A DNA stretch of 64,000 bases from Actinoplanes sichuanensis (GTDB lineage: Bacteria; Actinomycetota; Actinomycetes; Mycobacteriales; Micromonosporaceae): contig NZ_AP028461.1 of the NCBI RefSeq assembly GCF_033097365.1, forward strand, positions 6,572,001 to 6,636,000, in the 5' to 3' direction. The translations under genes and the position numbers were made by a program. Below the pieces are notes generated by a model that saw nothing but the letters and a program-made list of their open reading frames with translations, did not search any database and was not told where the DNA came from. Every line of letters starts with the position of its first letter. Within the stretch, counting starts at the first letter, position 1. Positions 52,994 through 62,498 of the stretch are shown here, piece after piece.

Positions 52994-55019
52994 TCATTCG
53001 GTCAGGTGCGCTCGGAGCCGGGCGCTGACCAGCTCGTCGAGCCAGATCAGGTCGGTGGCGCTGCCGGATCTGATCACCGGGTCGCGGAGCAGGTCGGTGA
53101 CCCGCCGCGGTAGTTCGGGGTCGAGGCCGGCGAGCAGTGCGGCCGCGTCGGCGACACCGTAGAAGCCGGGTACCAGCAGGGCACGGAGCGTGTCCCGGAC
53201 CGCGGTGGCGTCCTCCGCGGTGACGGTGCCGTCGGAGGCGGCGAGCACCGTGGCGGCCGCGAGGATCTGCGTCTGTCGTCCGTCGTGGGTCCGCAGGGAG
53301 TCCCCGATGAGCCAGGTCCGGGCGGCGGGAACGGCGGGCAACAGATCGGCTCCGGGATCCAGCAGCGGCGGCCGAGGGCTCAGCGGCATCCGGGGGCTCA
53401 GCGGCGGCCGAGGGCTCAGCGGCGGCTGGGGGCTCAGCGGCAGCAGCCGGGCAGGGGCCATCGGTTGCGCCAGAACGCCACCGGTTTCGCCCGTCCGGAA
53501 CGCGCCGGCCAGTGCCTCCAGCAGCATTCGCGGGTCGCCGGTGAGACGCCGGACGGCGGCGGCCGCGGCGAGGTCACCGTCGGCGGCCAGGCTCCACAGG
53601 TGCGGCTGCATCCGCGGATCGGCGTGCCCGATCCGGGCCAGGGCCCCGGCGGCGACGGATCCGAGGTCCGGGAGAAGATCGATCAGATCTGGTACGGCCT
53701 CCGCCGCCTCAGGTCCCCAGACACCGAGCAGGTCCACCAGTGCGTCATTGCCGCGCAGGTGGCGGCGCACGGCGGCCAGCACCTCGGCGGTGCAGGGGAT
53801 CCACCGCAGCTCACCGGCCCGCGGGCGTGGATCGAGCTCGACCCAGCGCGGGTCGCCGAGCCACCGAAGCGTCTCGACGGCCTTGCGCCGCCGACGGACA
53901 TCCGAGGGGCCACCACCCGAAGCGACGGGACGATCCGGGCCGAGAGAGCCGGACGCGGCCGAAACGACAGAACCGGACGCGGCCGAAACGGCAGAGCCGG
54001 ATGTGTCAGGCACGACAGAACCGGACGCGGCCGAAACGGCAGAGCCGGATGTGTCGGGGACGGCGGAACCGGGTGCGGCCGAGACGGCAGAACCGGACGC
54101 GGCCGAGACGGCAGAACCGGACGCGGCCGAGACGGCAGAACCGGATATGTCCGGGACGGCGGAGCCGGTGGCGATGGCGGCTAGCCATTCCCGGAACGGG
54201 GTGGCGGCTGCCCGGCCGCAGGAGCGCAGTGTCTCCAGCAACTCGTCGCGGACGGCCTGGTCCGGGTCGTCGCGCAGGCCGGAGAGCAGCGCGACCAGCC
54301 GGGTGCCGGACCGGAGGCCGCGGGACCGTTCGGCGACGGCGAAGGCGGCGGCCTGCCGGGTGGCCGGGACCGGACTGCGAACCAGGGCGGCCACCAGGTC
54401 ACCGGCGGCGGTCGGGGTGGCGGTCAGCACGATTTCGTCGACGGGTTCGCGGGTCACCCAGGCGTAGTCCGGTTCGACGCCGTCGTCGATGGCGTCCGTG
54501 ACCGCGTCCGCTCCCCCGATCGGGAGCATCCCGCCGGCGCGGATCACGGCGAGCCCGGCCGCGTAGCGTTCGGCGGCCGGACCGTCGTGGGGGAAGCGCG
54601 CGGAGGCACCCTCCGGATCGAGTTCGCCGAGTGCGAGCAGGAGCGATGGCCGTACATCCTCGAGTTTGAATCTGTCGTGCAGGGCGGTGACCGGACCGCC
54701 GGCCCGGGCCACGACGTAGGCCGCCGCCGCTCGGACCCGTGGGTCCGGGTCGTCGAGGGGCGGCGACGGAAGCGCCGCAACCGCCGCGCGGGCGTCCGGG
54801 AGCAGGTCGCCGTAGGCGTGCCGGTCGTCGGCGATCATGCCGACCAGCCAGAGGATGTCAGCTCGCCGGGCCGAGGCGGTCCGGGCGGCCGCAGCGAGGA
54901 TCGGCACGGCCGCGACGGTGGCCCGCCGAGAGCGCCCCCTGCGGGAAGATCGCGTCCCAGATCTCGTCGAGGTTCGCGCCCGGGTCGTCCAGCAGCCCGG
55001 CGAGCTCATCGTCGATCAT
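52994..55019 (-). CDS. HEAT-repeat protein with a frameshift near the 5' end
   Basis: About 674 residues of helical HEAT-like repeats (e.g. DPDPRVRAAAAYVVARAGG, PDQAVRDELLETLRSCG), a scaffold fold for protein or nucleic-acid binding. The family-typical N-terminus (MIDDELAGLLDDPG...LDEIWDAIF) reads from ATG 55019 in one frame, but the rest lies in another; the two join if one base is removed at the CCC run 54922-54924. Otherwise the protein would start internally. Two low-complexity inserts occur: GSAVSAAS repeats (about 285-345) and PLSPRPPLSP repeats (about 520-550). Function unknown. Confidence 0.68.
53940..54175 (-). repeat. In-frame 24-bp-type repeats encoding GSAVSAAS units
   Basis: About ten imperfect units of 24 bases encode GSAVSAAS or GSAVPDTS within the HEAT-repeat gene. 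All remain in frame and likely form a flexible insert between two HEAT blocks. Confidence 0.75.
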
Positions 55020-55137
55020 GGACGCACCCTAATCATCCGGCGACCGGGAGGCGGCCCCGAAGATCGGCGACCGGAGGGCGGCCCCCGAAAGACCGACGAC
55101 CGCCGACCTGAGGGCGGCCGTCGAGAATCGAAGGCCG

Positions 55138-56868
55138 TCACGCCGGGGAGGGCATGCTCTCGCCGCCGTGCCAGGAACGCCACAGTGCCGCGTACGGCCC
55201 GTCGGCGGCGACCAGCTCGTCGTGGGTGCCGAGTTCGATGATCCGGCCGGCCTCCATCACGGCGACGCGGTCGGCGTCGTGGGCGGTCTGCAGGCGGTGG
55301 GCGATGGCGATGACGGTACGCGAGTGCAGCACCGCCGCCAGCGACCGTTCGGCAGCCCGGGCCGCGGTCGGGTCGAGCAGTGCGGTCGCCTCGTCGAGGA
55401 TGACCGTGTGCGGGTCGGCGAGGACCACCCGGGCCAGCGCCAACTGTTGGGCCTGCGCGCCGTCGAGCGGGTGTTCCCCCAGGTCACGGTCGAGGTCGTC
55501 GGCCCAGTCGGCGCCCACGGTGCGCAGCGCGGCCTCGAGTTCGGCGTCGGGCGCGGCGACCATCAGGTTCTCCCGCAGCGTCTCCCGGAACACGTGGTGT
55601 TCCTGGGTGACCAGGACGACGTGGCGGCGTAGCCGGTCGGGTGGCAGTTCGGCGATGGCGACGCCGCCGACGGTGACGCTGCCGGCGGTGGGGCGTTCGA
55701 CACCGGCGACGAGCCGGCCGAGGGTGGATTTGCCGGCGCCGGAGAGCCCGACGATGGCGAGCCGTTCGCCGGGGCGGACGGTCAGTTCGACGTCGTGGAG
55801 CACATCCCGGCCCTCGTCGTAGGCGTACCGGACGGCCCGTACCTCGATCCGCTCGTCGACGGGTTCCCGGTCGACGGTCAGTACCGGGGCCGGGACCGCG
55901 CCGAGGCCCTCGACCCGGGCGAACGACGCGCCACCGGCCTGCATCTGGTCGAGGAAGATCAGGATGGTGTCCAGCGGGCTGACCAGCTGCCGCAGGTAGA
56001 GGACGGCCGCGGCGACGGTGCCGACGGTGACCCGGCCGTCGATGTGCAGGAGCCCGCCGAGAACCAGGGCGAGCACCGCCGGCACCGCGTACGACGTCTC
56101 GGCCAGCGGGAAGAACACGCTGCGCAGGCCGAGGGTGACGAGCCTGGTGCGGCGGGTCTCGGCGAGGGCCGCGTCACCGGCGGTGATCCGCTGCCGATGC
56201 AGGGCGAACGCTTCGACGGTCCGCGCGCCGTCGGTGGTGGCGGCGAGTTCGTCGGCGAGTCGGGAGGTGGCGGCGCCCTCGGTGAGGTAGGCGCCGCGGG
56301 CCCGTCTGAGGTACCAGCGGGTGACGAACCAGATGCCGGAGAAGCCGATCACGCCGACGACGCCGAGCAGCGGGTCGAGCACGATCACCGCGACGATCAG
56401 GAACACCATCTGGACGAGGCCGACGAAGATCGGTGGCAGGAAGTCGCGCAGCGCGGTGGCGACGCCGTCCACGTCGGTGCTGCCGCGGGCGGCCAGGTCA
56501 CCGGCCGGGGTGCGTTCGACGACCGAGGCGGGCAGGCCGAGAACCCGGTCGAGGAAGAGTTCCCGGATGCGGGCGGCGGTGCGTTCGCCGAACCGGTAAG
56601 CGGCCGACAGCGCGTACCGGGACAGCAGGGTCTGTGCGAGAGCGCAGACCAGTACGGCGAGGGCGAGCCGGTCGACGTCGCCGACCCGGCCGCCCGCGGC
56701 GACGGTGTCGATGATCCGGCCGAGTAGCCACGGCCCGCCGAGCCCGGCGGCGGCGGCCAGCGCACTGAGGACGAGCATCCCGGTGACGGCCCGGCCGTCG
56801 GCGGCGATCAGCCGCCGGGCGGCGACGACGACCTCACGGGGACTGGCGACGGGTAGCAGCGTGGTCAT
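55138..56868 (-). CDS. ABC exporter half-transporter, catalytic NBD with altered signature
   Basis: A 576-residue TMD-NBD protein with six membrane helices (residues ~20-310). The NBD has a good Walker A (GLSGAGKST, about 375), Q-loop (VTQEHHVF), Walker B with catalytic Glu (VILDEATALLD, about 495) and H-loop (AIAHRL), but the signature reads LDGAQAQ instead of LSGGQ. It overlaps the partner half-transporter by ATGA. The two motif sets are complementary, so the pair should form one composite ATP site. Substrate unknown. Confidence 0.87.
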   Translation of the reverse strand: MTTLLPVASPREVVVAARRLIAADGRAVTGMLVLSALAAAAGLGGPWLLGRIIDTVAAGGRVGDVDRLALAVLVCALAQTLLSRYALSAAYRFGERTAARIRELFLDRVLGLPASVVERTPAGDLAARGSTDVDGVATALRDFLPPIFVGLVQMVFLIVAVIVLDPLLGVVGVIGFSGIWFVTRWYLRRARGAYLTEGAATSRLADELAATTDGARTVEAFALHRQRITAGDAALAETRRTRLVTLGLRSVFFPLAETSYAVPAVLALVLGGLLHIDGRVTVGTVAAAVLYLRQLVSPLDTILIFLDQMQAGGASFARVEGLGAVPAPVLTVDREPVDERIEVRAVRYAYDEGRDVLHDVELTVRPGERLAIVGLSGAGKSTLGRLVAGVERPTAGSVTVGGVAIAELPPDRLRRHVVLVTQEHHVFRETLRENLMVAAPDAELEAALRTVGADWADDLDRDLGEHPLDGAQAQQLALARVVLADPHTVILDEATALLDPTAARAAERSLAAVLHSRTVIAIAHRLQTAHDADRVAVMEAGRIIELGTHDELVAADGPYAALWRSWHGGESMPSPA

Positions 56869-58535
56869 TCGTCGTCTCCGAACGCGCGGGCCACGAGGGC
56901 GCGGTAGCCGGGTTCCGCGGCGAGCAGTTCCCGGTGGGTGCCGGTGGCGGCGACCCGGCCGCCGACCAGGTAGTGCACGGTGTCGGCCCGGTCGAGCAGC
57001 ACCGGTGAGGTGGTGGCCAGGACGGTGCCGCGGCCGGTACGCGCGGTGCTGAGCCGGTCGGCGATGGCCGCTTCGGTGTGTGCGTCGACGGCCGACGTGG
57101 GTTCGGCGGCGAGCAGCATCTCCGGGTCGGCGTAGACGGCCCGGGCCAGCCGGACCCGCTGCCGCTGCCCGCCGGACAGGTTGCGCCCGCCCCAGTCGAT
57201 CGGCCGGTCCAGGTCGTCGCCGACGTCGTGGGCGACCGCGGTCTGCAGGGCGCGGTGGACCCGGTCGTCGTCGGGTTCGGCCGGGCCGGCGACGACGACG
57301 CGCAGCGGCCCGGCGAACAGGTCGGCGTCGTGGGTGGCGACCAGGATCCGGGACCTGATGTCGGGCTGGGCGATCCCGGCGAGCGGCCGGCCGCCCCAGG
57401 TGGCGTCGCTGGGCCGGTAGCGGCCGAGCCGGTCGAGGATTTCGGCGGCGTCGGCCGGGCGGTCACCGGCCAGCGCGGTGAACCGGCCGGGTTCGGCGCA
57501 CACCCCGGATTCGGGGTCGCGCAGCGGGGCCGGGCCGGGCGGTGCCGGTTCGCCGGCCGGGTCGTCCTCGGGCAGCCGCAGGAAGTCGGTGATCCGGCGG
57601 GCGGCGACGATGCCCCGGGTGACGTCGAACCCCACGAAGATCATCACGTTGACCGGGATGACCAGCATCGCGGTGTAGCCGTAGACCGCGACCAACTGCC
57701 CGGCGGTGAGGTCACCGTCGACGGCGAGCCGGGCGGCCAGCCAGATCACCACGGCCAGGAACACCACCGGCAGGCCGTCGCCGAGCGCCCCGATCCAGCT
57801 GGACGGCCCGCCGACCCGGTAGCCCTGGTCGCGTAGTTTCGCCGACTCCCGCCGGTACCGCTCCAGGTGGGTCTGTTTGCCGCCGAGCCCGTTCAGGATC
57901 CGCAGCCCGCCGATCACGTCGACCAGCCGGCCGTTGAGTTCGCCCTGGTGGTGGCGGTACCGACCGGCGGCCCGCTGGGTGCGGCGCAGCAGTGGCGCGA
58001 TGATCAGCGCCAGCACCGGCACCCCGATCAGGACGACCGCGGCGAGCAGGCCGGAGATCTGCTCCAGCAGGAACGCGACCACGCAGAACGCGATGATCGA
58101 GGCCACGCCGACGCCGCCCGCGTTCATCGCCCGGCCGACCGTCCACACGTCGGAGATGCCGATGGTGACCACCTCACCGGCGGTGACCCGGCGGGGCAGC
58201 GCGGCGCCGAGCCGGGTGGCGTGGGTCATCACCAGGTCGGCGGTCTTCAGCGCGGCGGCCAGCCGCAGTTTGGTCATGCTGCGGTGCCGCATGATGCCGA
58301 GGCCCGCGCTGGCCGCCCCGACGAGCAGGACCACCGCGGCCCAGGCGAACAGGACACCGGCACGACGCGGCGCGAGGCCGCGGTCGATGGCCTGGGAGAT
58401 GAGGTACGGGGTGACGGCCAGACTGACGAACCAGAGCGAGCCGTACATCGCCCCGCGCGCCACCCACCCTTTCACCTGCCGTGCCAGCCACCACAGATAT
58501 CGGACGGGTCCGCGCGTATCCACCACATCGGCCAT
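56865..58535 (-). CDS. ABC exporter half-transporter, degenerate NBD with intact signature
   Basis: A 556-residue TMD-NBD protein. The membrane domain (residues ~30-310) is normal. In the NBD, Walker A is gone (FTALAGDRPADAAEI, about 355), Walker B reads LLAAEPTSAVD without the Asp (about 478), and the H-loop is replaced (TTSPVLL), while the signature LSGGQRQR (about 455) is perfect. It cannot hydrolyse ATP alone, but supplies the signature to the partner encoded just downstream. Confidence 0.86.
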   Translation of the reverse strand: MADVVDTRGPVRYLWWLARQVKGWVARGAMYGSLWFVSLAVTPYLISQAIDRGLAPRRAGVLFAWAAVVLLVGAASAGLGIMRHRSMTKLRLAAALKTADLVMTHATRLGAALPRRVTAGEVVTIGISDVWTVGRAMNAGGVGVASIIAFCVVAFLLEQISGLLAAVVLIGVPVLALIIAPLLRRTQRAAGRYRHHQGELNGRLVDVIGGLRILNGLGGKQTHLERYRRESAKLRDQGYRVGGPSSWIGALGDGLPVVFLAVVIWLAARLAVDGDLTAGQLVAVYGYTAMLVIPVNVMIFVGFDVTRGIVAARRITDFLRLPEDDPAGEPAPPGPAPLRDPESGVCAEPGRFTALAGDRPADAAEILDRLGRYRPSDATWGGRPLAGIAQPDIRSRILVATHDADLFAGPLRVVVAGPAEPDDDRVHRALQTAVAHDVGDDLDRPIDWGGRNLSGGQRQRVRLARAVYADPEMLLAAEPTSAVDAHTEAAIADRLSTARTGRGTVLATTSPVLLDRADTVHYLVGGRVAATGTHRELLAAEPGYRALVARAFGDDE

Positions 58536-58560
58536 GCTGCCGCACCGCCGCCGGGGCCTG

Positions 58561-59935
58561 TCATCCGATTTTCACCGGCTGTTCCACGTTCGGCCGGGCC
58601 AGCAGCACCACGGCCAGGGCCGCTACCAGGGCGAACCCGCCGGCCATGAGGACCGCGTCACTCAGCCCGTCGGCGTATCGGTTCTGCTGCGGGGAGACGT
58701 CGGCGACGACTGTGCCGAAGATCGCAACACCGAACGCGAACCCGAGTTGCCGGAACGTGTTCAACGTCCCGCCGGCCATGCCGCTGCGCTCGTGCGGCAC
58801 CTCGGCCAGCACCGCCGACGACAGCACCGGCAGCACCACCCCGGCGCCCAGCCCGACCAGGATCAGGCCCGGGATGAGGACCGTCGCCGAACTGTCCGCG
58901 CCGACCACCGACTGGGCGAGGTCACCGGCCGCGATCAGCAGCAGGCCCAGCCCGATCGCCGGCCACGGCCGGACCTGTTGGAGGAACCGACCGGCCAGCG
59001 CGCCGACCAGCAGGGCGGCCCCGCTCAGCGGCAGCGCGCCGAGCAGCCCGGCGTCGACCGGGCCGTGCCCGAGCACCCGCTGCAGCCAGATCGTGGTGAA
59101 CGGCAGGTAGGCGAACGCGGCCGCCTGGCAGAGGAACGCGGCGACGATCAGGCCGGTGAACCCGGGCTGCCGGAACAGGCTCAGGTCCAGCATCGGAGCG
59201 GCCGAGCGGCGTTCGACGGCGACGAACAGCACGACCCCGACCAGGCCGAGGGCGAGCGGACCGAGCACGACGGCGGCGGTCCAGCCCTCGTCGGCGGCCC
59301 GGATCAGCCCGTAGACCAGGGCGGTGGCGGCCAGGGTGAAGGTGACCGTGCCGGGGATGTCGAAACGGCCGGCCCGGTCGGAGCGGGACTCGGTGACCGT
59401 ACGCATGGTGAACCAGACCGCGACCACGACGATCGGCAGGTTGACCAGGAAGATCCAACGCCAGCCGAGATGTTCGGTGAGCAGGCCGCCGGCCAGCGGC
59501 CCGGCCGCGGTGGCGGCGCCGTTGACCGCGCCCCACACGCCGAACGCGACGCCCCGGTCGCGGCCCCCGATAGGTGACGTTGAGGATGGCCACCGTGGTG
59601 GCGAACATCGCGGCTCCGCCGACGCCCTGCAGCACGCGGGCGCCGACCAGCGTGTCCACACTCGGCGCGACCGCGCAGAGCAGCGAGGACACACCGAAGA
59701 GCAGAAGACCGATGAGGTACGTGACTCGACGGCCGTAGCGGTCGGCGAGGGCTCCGGCGCCGAGCAGCAGTGCGGCGAGCGCCAGGGCGTAGCCGTCCAG
59801 GACCCAGGCCAGGTCGTCCGGGCCGGCTTCGAGGTGGGCGGAGATGCTGGGCAGCGCGACGATCACGATCGTGACGTCGACGAGGAGCAGGAAGGTGCCG
59901 AGACAGACGGCGATCAGGGGTGACCACTTTCGCAT
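58561..59935 (-). pseudogene. DHA2-type MFS drug transporter interrupted by a +1 frameshift
   Basis: The N-terminal part (ATG 59935; TM1-4, with LADRYGRRV motif A and GARVLQGVGGA motif C-like) reads in one frame up to ILNVTYRG, and the rest (RGVAFGVWGAVNG onwards, ten more helices) in another. Removing one C from the C5 run at 59564-59568 restores a single ~457-residue, 14-helix EmrB/QacA-type transporter. It is either a recent pseudogene or a sequencing/assembly error. It is divergent from an Lrp-family regulator 87 bp away. Confidence 0.75.
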
Positions 59936-60022
59936 GCGCCGTACTCTGCCGCCCGTCCTTCCGAACGCACCACGTTTTCGACGGCATGCGGCGGATCTCG
60001 ACATTCGGCTAGGGTCTTGCGG

Positions 60023-61210
60023 GTGGATATCGACACGCTGGATCGGCAGATCGTGCACGCGCTGCGGGTCGACGGTCGGGCCGGTTACCGGGAGATCGGC
60101 GCGGTTCTCGGTGTCTCCGACCAGACGGTGGCCCGGCGCTACCGGCGTCTACGGGAGGGCGCCGGGGTCCGGGTGGTGGGCATGCCCAATCCGATCCGGC
60201 TCGGGTATGAGTCGTGGATGCTGCGGCTGCACACCTCACCGGACATGGCCGGGCCGCTCGCCGACGCGCTGGCCCGCCGACCCGACACGGCCTGGGTGAG
60301 CGTGTTCTCCGGCGGCACCGAGATCAGCTGCCTGGCCCGGCTGGCCGCGCACGCCGACCGGGAGTCGCTGCTGCTGGACAAGCTGCCGCGCACGCCCCGG
60401 CTGGTGTCGGTGACCGCACACTGCCTGATCCACCATTTCGTCGGCGGCGCGGTCGGCCCGGACCGGCGCGACGACGCACTGACCGCCGAGCAGGTCGCCG
60501 CACTGACCCCCGACGGGGTGCCGGCACCACCACCCCCGCCGTTCACGATCGGCGGCTCCCCCCAGCCCGGCGACCCGGACGTCCCGCTCGACATCCGGAC
60601 AGCGCGACCAGCCGGGCTCCCACCGACCGAATCGGCCGGACGTCCTCCGGTGCGGCCGGCCGGACTTCCGCCGGCTGAATCGGCCGGGCTTCCTCCGGTG
60701 CGGCCGGCCGGACTTCCGCCGGCCGAGTCGGCCGGGCTTCCTCCGGTGCGGCCGACCGGGCTTCCTCCGGTGCGGCTGGCCGACGGTGATGAGGCGCTGC
60801 TCGGGGTGCTGTCGCGGGACGGGCGGGCCGGTTACGCCGAGCTGGCGGCGGCGACCGGCTGGCCGGAGTCGACGGTTCGTCGCCGGATGCGCGAGCTGCG
60901 CCGCAGCGGGGCCCTCTACTACGACGTCGAGGTGCAGCCGCAGGTGTTCGGTTTCCTGGCCCCGGTGCTGCTCTGGGTGACGGTGGCACCGTCCCGGCTG
61001 GCCGCCGTCGGAGCCGCCCTGGCCGAACACGAGGAGGTCGTCTTCGCGGCCGCCACCACCGGCTCGACGAACCTGGTCGCGACGGTGATCTGCACCGACA
61101 TGGCGGCCTTCTACCGCTACCTGACCGAACGGATCAGCGGCCTCGACGGCGTCGACCGGGTCGAGTCCGCGCCCCTGTTGCGGCATGTGAAGCAGCTCGG
61201 CCGAGTGTGA
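60023..61210 (+). CDS. Double-length Lrp/AsnC-family regulator
   Basis: A 395-residue protein starting GTG at 60023. It contains two complete AsnC units: HTH (about 1-45, IDTLDRQIVHAL, VSDQTVARRYRRL) with a RAM-like domain (about 60-140), a Pro-rich repeat linker (about 170-255), then a second HTH (about 258-300, RAGYAELAAATGWPESTVRRRM) and second RAM domain (about 305-390). Typical Lrp proteins are ~150 residues, so this is an internal duplication or fusion. It probably controls the divergent MFS gene. Confidence 0.82.
   Translation: MDIDTLDRQIVHALRVDGRAGYREIGAVLGVSDQTVARRYRRLREGAGVRVVGMPNPIRLGYESWMLRLHTSPDMAGPLADALARRPDTAWVSVFSGGTEISCLARLAAHADRESLLLDKLPRTPRLVSVTAHCLIHHFVGGAVGPDRRDDALTAEQVAALTPDGVPAPPPPPFTIGGSPQPGDPDVPLDIRTARPAGLPPTESAGRPPVRPAGLPPAESAGLPPVRPAGLPPAESAGLPPVRPTGLPPVRLADGDEALLGVLSRDGRAGYAELAAATGWPESTVRRRMRELRRSGALYYDVEVQPQVFGFLAPVLLWVTVAPSRLAAVGAALAEHEEVVFAAATTGSTNLVATVICTDMAAFYRYLTERISGLDGVDRVESAPLLRHVKQLGRV
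60610..60775 (+). repeat. Tandem in-frame repeats in the Lrp linker
   Basis: Repeat units of ~48 bases encode RPAGLPPAESAGLPPV about three times, plus partial units at both ends. They are in frame within the double Lrp gene and form the linker between its two halves. Confidence 0.8.
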
Positions 61211-61342
61211 ACACCCCGTTACGTTCCCGCGTCTCGGGCAACCATCGGCCCCCAGGGGACGTCATTGATCGATGAGGGCGTCACGCCCGGCGCGTCGGCG
61301 GGATCGCGGTTCGCGGTCGGCCGGTGTGACGGAGCTCTTTGC

Positions 61343-61378
61343 GAGGGGCGGCGGCACCGGTTCGGGCCGCCGCCCCTC
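61343..61378. terminator. GC-rich hairpin between convergent genes
   Basis: A perfect 13-bp inverted repeat (61343-61355 with 61366-61378, 10-base loop) lies in the 322-bp gap between the Lrp gene and the convergent prfH gene. The gap contains no gene. Confidence 0.65.
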
Positions 61379-61406
61379 AGCATGTCCGTTTCAAACGCCC
61401 GCCTCA

Positions 61407-61484
61407 CACGACGGCTTCACGCGAGCGTTTCGCACGACGGCTTCACCCGAGCGTTTCACACGACGGTTTCACCCGAGCGTTTCG
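61407..61484. repeat. Three tandem copies of a 26-bp unit
   Basis: Units 61407-61432, 61433-61458 and 61459-61484 each start CACGACGG(C/T)TTCAC and end GAGCGTTTC(G/A). They are about 90% identical and lie in non-coding DNA downstream of prfH (minus strand). Confidence 0.85.
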
Positions 61485-61532
61485 CGGGACCGCCTCCGCA
61501 GTCGTCTCGCACGGCCGTGAGCGCGAGGGTTC

Positions 61533-62144
61533 CTATGGGCGTTCGACGCGGGTCGGGTTGCCGCGGACCAGTTCGTCGTGGATCCGCCACCGGGCCGTCT
61601 CGGCGGCCTGTGACGCTGCCGCATCACCGGCTTCCAGGCGTTCCCGGATGAGCCGCAGCGCGATGCCGCGGTTCAGGCTGAACTGCCGCTCGGTGTCGGC
61701 GACCACCACGATCCCGCTGGGCCGATGCGTGGCCCGGACCGCGGTGCTCGCCTTGTTCCGATGCTGGCCACCGGGCCCACCGGTCCGGGTGGGCACGATC
61801 TCCACATCGGCCTCGTCGAAGACGGTCCGCTCGACATCCACCGAACAGGGCTGCGCTGTCACATACCAGTTCTTGCGCCCCAGCCCGGCCCGATAGGGAC
61901 TCGGCGCCTGCCAGCACAGCGTCCCACTCCACGAATCCACGAACTCCGCCGCCCCGTCCCCACCGATCTCCAGCAGAATCGACCGAAACGTCCCGGCTCG
62001 CTCCCCGGCCACGCTCTCCACCCGCCGGGTCACGATCTTCCGCTTCGCGGCATCGGCCTCCAGCCGACGAACCAGCCGGGCCAGCGCCCACGAGCACTCT
62101 TGCGGCCCGCGACCAGCAGAAACCATCAGATGTCGTACGGCCAT
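61533..62144 (-). CDS. prfH: Peptide chain release factor-like protein PrfH
   Basis: A 203-residue class-I release-factor homologue. It has the GGQ loop TRTGGPGGQHRNKASTAV (about residues 118-135), which triggers peptidyl-tRNA hydrolysis, but is far shorter than RF1/RF2 (~360) and lacks the stop-codon recognition domain. The start at 62144 follows AAGGGGGGC. PrfH characteristically pairs with an RtcB RNA ligase; there it frees ribosomes with a cleaved 16S rRNA decoding centre so that the ligase can repair them. rtcB is 555 bp upstream on the same strand. Confidence 0.87.
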   Translation of the reverse strand: MAVRHLMVSAGRGPQECSWALARLVRRLEADAAKRKIVTRRVESVAGERAGTFRSILLEIGGDGAAEFVDSWSGTLCWQAPSPYRAGLGRKNWYVTAQPCSVDVERTVFDEADVEIVPTRTGGPGGQHRNKASTAVRATHRPSGIVVVADTERQFSLNRGIALRLIRERLEAGDAAASQAAETARWRIHDELVRGNPTRVERP

Positions 62145-62498
62145 CGTGCCCCCCTTCCAGAAGGTGCGAGGCCGGCCGTCCCCGATGGGTGAGCCATCCC
62201 GCCCGCCCTCACCCCGCCCGACAAAACACCCACGCCGGAACCGGCCAAAACACCGACCTGTGGACGGTCCGCGCTCGGGATCACGCCCACCTCCGGAACG
62301 GCGCGATTCGGCCGGTGCCCAGTGGACGGGACGGCACTGTTCGGCAGCCGCCGATCGCCCCCGTCGCCCGACAGGAGCCCGCTCCACGGCAGCCGCCGAC
62401 CGAACCCGCCCCGCGGCGAGGCTCCGGCCCGGTGAACACCGGCCGACACAGTCCGCCGGTGGCCGGCGCCGGATGAGCAGCGCGTTTCCACCAGCCGA
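62145..62498. other. 354-bp gap between the small Ser-rich frame and prfH
   Basis: No convincing gene on either strand. The longest minus-strand frames are Gly/Arg/Ser-rich and lack domain features. It might hold a promoter for prfH, but I see no good -35/-10 pair. Confidence 0.4.

Noticed and set aside
52588..53028. A 146-codon plus-strand frame in the gap after rhaEW
   Set aside because: It begins inside the 16-bp direct repeats, is Arg/Pro/Ser/Gly-rich and runs into the HEAT gene on the opposite strand; no ribosome-binding site or domain.
61407..61484. A CRISPR array of 26-bp repeats
   Set aside because: The three copies are directly adjacent with no spacers between them.
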